Assembly: GCA_019414515.1 (NCBI GenBank)
Contig: DXLX01000026.1
Location: forward strand, 1 to 64,000
Reading direction: 5' to 3'
Origin: Collinsella sp.
GTDB taxonomy: Bacteria > Actinomycetota > Coriobacteriia > Coriobacteriales > Coriobacteriaceae
Length of the DNA stretch: 64,000 nt
In this document: positions 60,676-64,000 of the stretch, piece after piece
How the letters are laid out: every line of letters starts with the position of its first letter
Position numbering within the stretch: the stretch's first letter is position 1
The notes under the pieces: model-generated
Database searches by the model: none
Seen by the model: the letters and a program-made list of their open reading frames with translations, nothing else
What the model was told of the DNA's origin: nothing
Translations under genes and position numbers: made by a program

Positions 60676-61542
60676 ATGTTCGATATGGTTTCACGCCGCG
60701 GTTTTGTCTCGCTTTCTGCTGCCGCCGGCCTTGGCCTTGCCGGCTGCTCGGGCAGCAAGACGTCCGAGCCGGCCGGATCCGATGCCGGTTCTGCTAAGGC
60801 ATCTTCCAAGAAAGCTGTCGAGCTGCAGGTCTTTGCTGCTAACTCCCTCGAGAAGGCCCTTCCCGAGGTCCAGGAGCTCTACACCGACCAGACCGGCACC
60901 ACCTTTGCCGATACGCAGTTTAAGGCCTCCGGCGACCTCGTTGAGCAGATGCGTGCCGGCGCCACGGTCGACGTGCTCATCACCGCTTCCAAGGGCACCA
61001 TGGACGACGCCGAGGCCGCCGAGCTCGTCGACGCCGACACGCGTGAGGACATGTTCGTCAACGACCTTGTGATCATTCGCGCCGAGGGCTCCGACACCAA
61101 GATCGAGGCCATCGCCGACGTCGCGAATCTGGACGGCAAGATCGCCATTGGCGACGCCAAGACCGTCCCCGCCGGCAAGTACGCCAACCAGGCGCTGGCT
61201 TCCGTGGGCCTTTATACCGGCACCGAGGGCGATGATGGCGAGTATGCGCCCGAGATTGCCGACAAAGTGGCCCTGGCCGACAAAGTTGGTACCGCCGCCG
61301 CCTATGTGTCCACGGGCGACTGTGTGGCTGGCTTTGTCTACAGCTCCGATATCTTCCGCTACGACGGCATCGAGGAGGCCTTCGTATGCCCCGAGGATTC
61401 GCACAAGCCCATCGTGTATCCGGGTGCCGTTGCCGAGAGCTCCGAGCACGCCGACGAGGCCAAGGCGTTCATCGACTTCTGCCTGACCAACAAGAAGGCT
61501 CAGAAGATTTGGGCCAAGTACGGCTTTGAGCTTTCCGCGTAG
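60676..61542 (+). CDS. modA: Molybdate ABC transporter substrate-binding protein ModA
   Basis: ModA is the extracytoplasmic molybdate/tungstate-binding lipoprotein. The 288-residue protein starts with a twin-arginine-like signal (SRRGFVSLSAAAGLGLAGC) that also has a lipobox, so Tat export and lipid anchoring at Cys21 are likely. A Ser/Ala/Lys linker follows, then the ModA domain with VFAANSLEKALPEV, GATVDVLITASKGTMD and IGDAKTVPAGKYANQAL. Oxyanion contacts are expected in the NSL and TVPAGKY loops. The ATG at 60676 follows GAAAGGG. Confidence 0.93.
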   Translation: MFDMVSRRGFVSLSAAAGLGLAGCSGSKTSEPAGSDAGSAKASSKKAVELQVFAANSLEKALPEVQELYTDQTGTTFADTQFKASGDLVEQMRAGATVDVLITASKGTMDDAEAAELVDADTREDMFVNDLVIIRAEGSDTKIEAIADVANLDGKIAIGDAKTVPAGKYANQALASVGLYTGTEGDDGEYAPEIADKVALADKVGTAAAYVSTGDCVAGFVYSSDIFRYDGIEEAFVCPEDSHKPIVYPGAVAESSEHADEAKAFIDFCLTNKKAQKIWAKYGFELSA

Positions 61543-61610
61543 TGCGGCTTGGCGCGATAATTCCATCGCCTTGTGTTTCACTCCGTCCTTGTATTCGCTT
61601 GGAGCTTTTC

Positions 61611-63053
61611 GTGCTTAATAGATTTCGCGTGCTTGTCGCCTGTGCTTTGACCTTCGCGCTTTGCTGGGTGCCGGGATTTGCGTTTGCTGGGGACGCTGAG
61701 GACGGGGCCCAGGCTTCTGCGACCGCTCATGGGCTTTCCTATGGGATCGAGGGTTTTGAGCGGTTGGCCAAGGGGACCGCTCGTGCCATGGAGGGCCAGC
61801 CTGAGGGCTACCGGTTTCCCGTTGACGAGGACGTGGACCTTGTAGTGGCGCCTGCTGCCGATCGCGTTGTGGTGTGGATATCGCCTAAGGCGGTCGAGAA
61901 GTATGGATTGGATCCGCAGGACAACGAGTGCGTATCGGGTCTCAAGGCCCTCGTCTGTGAGCTCGACAGCGCAAACTGCATGGGAGGTGCGCAGCTAGAG
62001 GACGTGGATCTTCCTTGGTATGTCACGGCGGAAACAACGTTTGATGCCGGCGGGTATACCTATGGCTTTGACGAGCACGGTGCGGATGGGGACCGCTATG
62101 TGGTGATTGCATCAGCCTCGGGTGATGCCAAGGGCGGCGCGCGTTGGCTTGATAGCGCTCACATGGTAGAAGCATCGTCTGTCGTGTTGCGGGATGAGCA
62201 GGGGCCCTTGACCTCTCTGGCCTCCTTTTTGTGCGGCATCGACTATCGCCCGTTTTGGGTGTCCATAAAAACGAGCGGCCTTGCCCTGGTAATCGCGTTT
62301 GCGCTGGGCCTGTTCGCCGCGTGGAAGACTATGGGTACCTCGAGCCGCATCAAGGGCTTGCTCGACTCGGTCTTTACCATCCCTATGGTGCTGCCGCCTA
62401 CGGTGTGTGGCTTTCTGCTCCTCATGCTGTTTGGCCGCTCGACCGGGGTGGGCCAGTGGCTTATCGCGCACGGCATCTCGATTGTCTTTACGTGGCCGGC
62501 GGCGGTGATCTCTGCCGTGGTGGTGTCGTTCCCGCTCGTCTATCGTACGGCACTTGGAGCCTTCGAGAGCCTCGACACGCAGATGCTCGATGCGGCGCGC
62601 ACGCTGGGCTGGTCCGAGCGTCGCATCTTTACCAAGCTTATGATGCCGCTTGGTTGGCCCTCAATCGCAGCGGGCACGGTGCTCGCCTTCGCTCGCGCGA
62701 TGGGCGAGTTTGGTTGCACCCTGTTCTTTGCGGGCAACTATGCCGGCATTACGCAGACCATTCCGATTGCGATTTACTTTGAATGGATGGGCGGCAACAC
62801 CTCGGTGGCCCTCTTTTGGGTCGCCGTCGTGATCGTGTTTAGTTTCCTGGTCATCCTGTTCATCAACATGTACACCGCTCATTCGCAAAAGTATCGCGAA
62901 CGGGGCCTTTCCCGTGCGGAGCGCAAACAGGCCAAAGATCTCGCCGGACAGGGCGATTCGCTCGACCCGGCGGGCGGCGATGCCCTGCGTATCGATCGCG
63001 AGGCGCTGGCCGAGCTCATGCACGATGAGCCCGCTATGCAGGGAGGTCGATAG
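61611..63053 (+). CDS. modB: Molybdate ABC permease ModB with an extra extracytoplasmic N-terminal domain
   Basis: The C-terminal half (from about residue 205) is a normal ModB permease with five to six membrane segments, FTIPMVLPPTVCGFLLL and the ATPase-contact loop AARTLGWSERRIFTKLMMPLGWPS. Ahead of it lies a signal-peptide-like segment (1-28, ending GFAFAGDAED) and an unrecognised domain of about 175 residues (DLVVAPAADRVVVWISPKAV, VKALVCEL-like blocks), which usual ModB of about 220 aa lacks. The GTG start at 61611 has GGAG 6 bases upstream. The reading frame is continuous, so this is a true fusion. The C-terminus is a charged tail of about 55 residues. Confidence 0.9.
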   Translation: MLNRFRVLVACALTFALCWVPGFAFAGDAEDGAQASATAHGLSYGIEGFERLAKGTARAMEGQPEGYRFPVDEDVDLVVAPAADRVVVWISPKAVEKYGLDPQDNECVSGLKALVCELDSANCMGGAQLEDVDLPWYVTAETTFDAGGYTYGFDEHGADGDRYVVIASASGDAKGGARWLDSAHMVEASSVVLRDEQGPLTSLASFLCGIDYRPFWVSIKTSGLALVIAFALGLFAAWKTMGTSSRIKGLLDSVFTIPMVLPPTVCGFLLLMLFGRSTGVGQWLIAHGISIVFTWPAAVISAVVVSFPLVYRTALGAFESLDTQMLDAARTLGWSERRIFTKLMMPLGWPSIAAGTVLAFARAMGEFGCTLFFAGNYAGITQTIPIAIYFEWMGGNTSVALFWVAVVIVFSFLVILFINMYTAHSQKYRERGLSRAERKQAKDLAGQGDSLDPAGGDALRIDREALAELMHDEPAMQGGR

Positions 63054-63056
63054 GCC

Positions 63057-64000
63057 ATGTCGCTCGTTTTGGATATTAAAAAGCGTTATCCCGGGTTTAT
63101 GCTCGACATGCAGCTCGAGGCCGGCGAGGAGCGTGTGGCACTGCTGGGCGCCTCGGGTTGCGGCAAGAGCTGTACGCTGCGCTGCATCGCCGGCGTGGAG
63201 ACGCCCGACGAGGGCAAGATCGTCGTCAACGGCGTGACCTTTTTTGACTCGGCGGCGGGCATCAACCTGTCGTCCCAGGAGCGAAAATGCGCCCTGTTGT
63301 TCCAAAACTATCAGCTGTTTCCCAACATGACGGTGGCCGATAACGTATGCGCCGGTGTAAAGGATGCGGGCGACGCCGCCGCGCGCAAAAAGCTCGCCGA
63401 GCGCTATCTGGGCATTTTCGGTCTGGCCGATTTTGTCGACCGCTATCCCGCGCGACTCTCGGGCGGTCAGCAACAACGTGTGGCGCTTGCTCGCATGGTG
63501 GCGGCGCATCCGGGCATTTTTATGTTCGACGAGCCCATGAGCGCGCTCGATTCCTATCTTAAGAGCGCGCTCGAACAGAACATGCTCGACCTGTTCGATG
63601 TGTGCAACCGCACCGTGCTCTACGTGAGCCACGACATCGACGAAGCGTGCCGCCTCTGCCAACGCATCTGCGTGATGCACGACGGGCATGTTGAGGAGAT
63701 CGGCTCCATCGAGGACGTGGTCCGCCGTCCGCAGACGCTGGCGGCGCTGCGTCTGACGGGGTGCAAGAACACAAGCCGGGCGCGCAAGATTGGCGACGAA
63801 GAAGTTGAGGCCCTCGACTGGGGCATGACCTTTAACGTGGGTCGCGAGGTTCCCGATGACGTGGCATATCTGGGTATTCGTGCGAGCTACTTCCATGTGG
63901 ACAACCGTGCCGAGCGGGGTCGCAACAGCTGCGACCTGCACGTGGCGCGCGTGAGCGATTCGCGTTTTGAGCGCCTGGTGCTGTTGGATGCGCCGCGGGC
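63057..64000 (+). CDS. modC: Molybdate ABC transporter ATPase ModC (3' end beyond the window)
   Basis: ModC powers molybdate import. About 314 residues are visible before the window ends; the frame stays open. Walker A is LLGASGCGKSCT near residue 30, the Q-loop FQNYQLFPNMTV, the signature LSGGQQQRVAL near 135, Walker B IFMFDEPMSALD and the switch histidine in YVSHDIDEA. The segment after about residue 230 (KIGDEEVEALDWG, VAYLGIRASYFHV) corresponds to the C-terminal regulatory region. A GGGAGG site lies in the end of modB. The start is 3 bases after the modB stop. Confidence 0.94.
   Translation, partial: MSLVLDIKKRYPGFMLDMQLEAGEERVALLGASGCGKSCTLRCIAGVETPDEGKIVVNGVTFFDSAAGINLSSQERKCALLFQNYQLFPNMTVADNVCAGVKDAGDAAARKKLAERYLGIFGLADFVDRYPARLSGGQQQRVALARMVAAHPGIFMFDEPMSALDSYLKSALEQNMLDLFDVCNRTVLYVSHDIDEACRLCQRICVMHDGHVEEIGSIEDVVRRPQTLAALRLTGCKNTSRARKIGDEEVEALDWGMTFNVGREVPDDVAYLGIRASYFHVDNRAERGRNSCDLHVARVSDSRFERLVLLDAPR

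Noticed and set aside
61542..61610. Longer start for modB at 61542
   Set aside because: The extension would begin directly at the modA stop without a ribosome binding site and would put residues ahead of a good signal peptide; the GTG at 61611 has GGAG at the right distance.

Overview
The window reads as a high-GC chromosomal segment of an actinobacterium of the class Coriobacteriia, most likely Collinsella or a close relative. That placement is inference. It rests on the G+C-rich codon use, a division cluster that has ftsW, ftsQ and ftsZ but no ftsA, the neighbouring sepF/divIVA genes, an anaerobe-type gene set (CyuA-type cysteine desulfidase, C_GCAxxG_C_C protein) and a bacterial A-type RNase P RNA. 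There are no insertion sequences, prophage genes, CRISPR arrays or tRNA genes that I can see.

Positions 78-23699 are one long co-directional block. It starts with the division/cell-wall (dcw) cluster mraZ-rsmH-ftsL-ftsI-murF-mraY-murD-ftsW-murG-murC-murB-ftsQ-ftsZ, without murE and ftsA. It continues with pgeF, a complete pstSCAB-phoU phosphate uptake operon, and then yggS-sepF-yggT-divIVA. The phosphate operon therefore sits inside the usual ftsZ-pgeF-yggS-sepF-yggT-divIVA order. yggT appears to start at AUC.

Positions 23700-36416 are a looser region of short operons in both orientations: an orphan membrane-anchored protein in an A+T-rich patch, a small nitroreductase, a PiT phosphate transporter with its DUF47 partner, a Bax-inhibitor-1 family protein, a PARG-like macrodomain protein with an altered catalytic motif, an SGNH hydrolase, thiC-thiD behind a TPP riboswitch, YaaA and an M18 aminopeptidase. 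Positions 36583-49599 hold polA, a HAD phosphatase, the arginine genes argG and argH (with a probable Arg-rich leader peptide and attenuator before argG and a small ORF between the genes), ndk, rpiB, cyuA, another HAD hydrolase and an rpsA-like S1 protein. Positions 49921-63999 carry rnpB, an IMPACT-family protein, a C_GCAxxG_C_C protein, metY, an MFS exporter, xpt, a GGQ release-factor-like protein, a lipid kinase, a CLC channel and a molybdenum block moeA-mogA-modA-modB-modC. The last gene is cut by the window end.

The most unusual feature is the intergenic DNA. Many gaps between genes hold long, near-perfect inverted repeats that belong to several families. One family has the conserved end TTGCGGTG with differing but still self-complementary cores. 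Another has conserved internal TCGTCGG and CCCTCCTCTTTC blocks at identical spacing with differing paired arms. A third is a regular three-unit array of about 80 bp per unit with arms TCTCGATCTGTAACA. The arms differ between copies but stay complementary, which suggests selection on structure. These elements and the argG leader are the best candidates for undescribed biology here.
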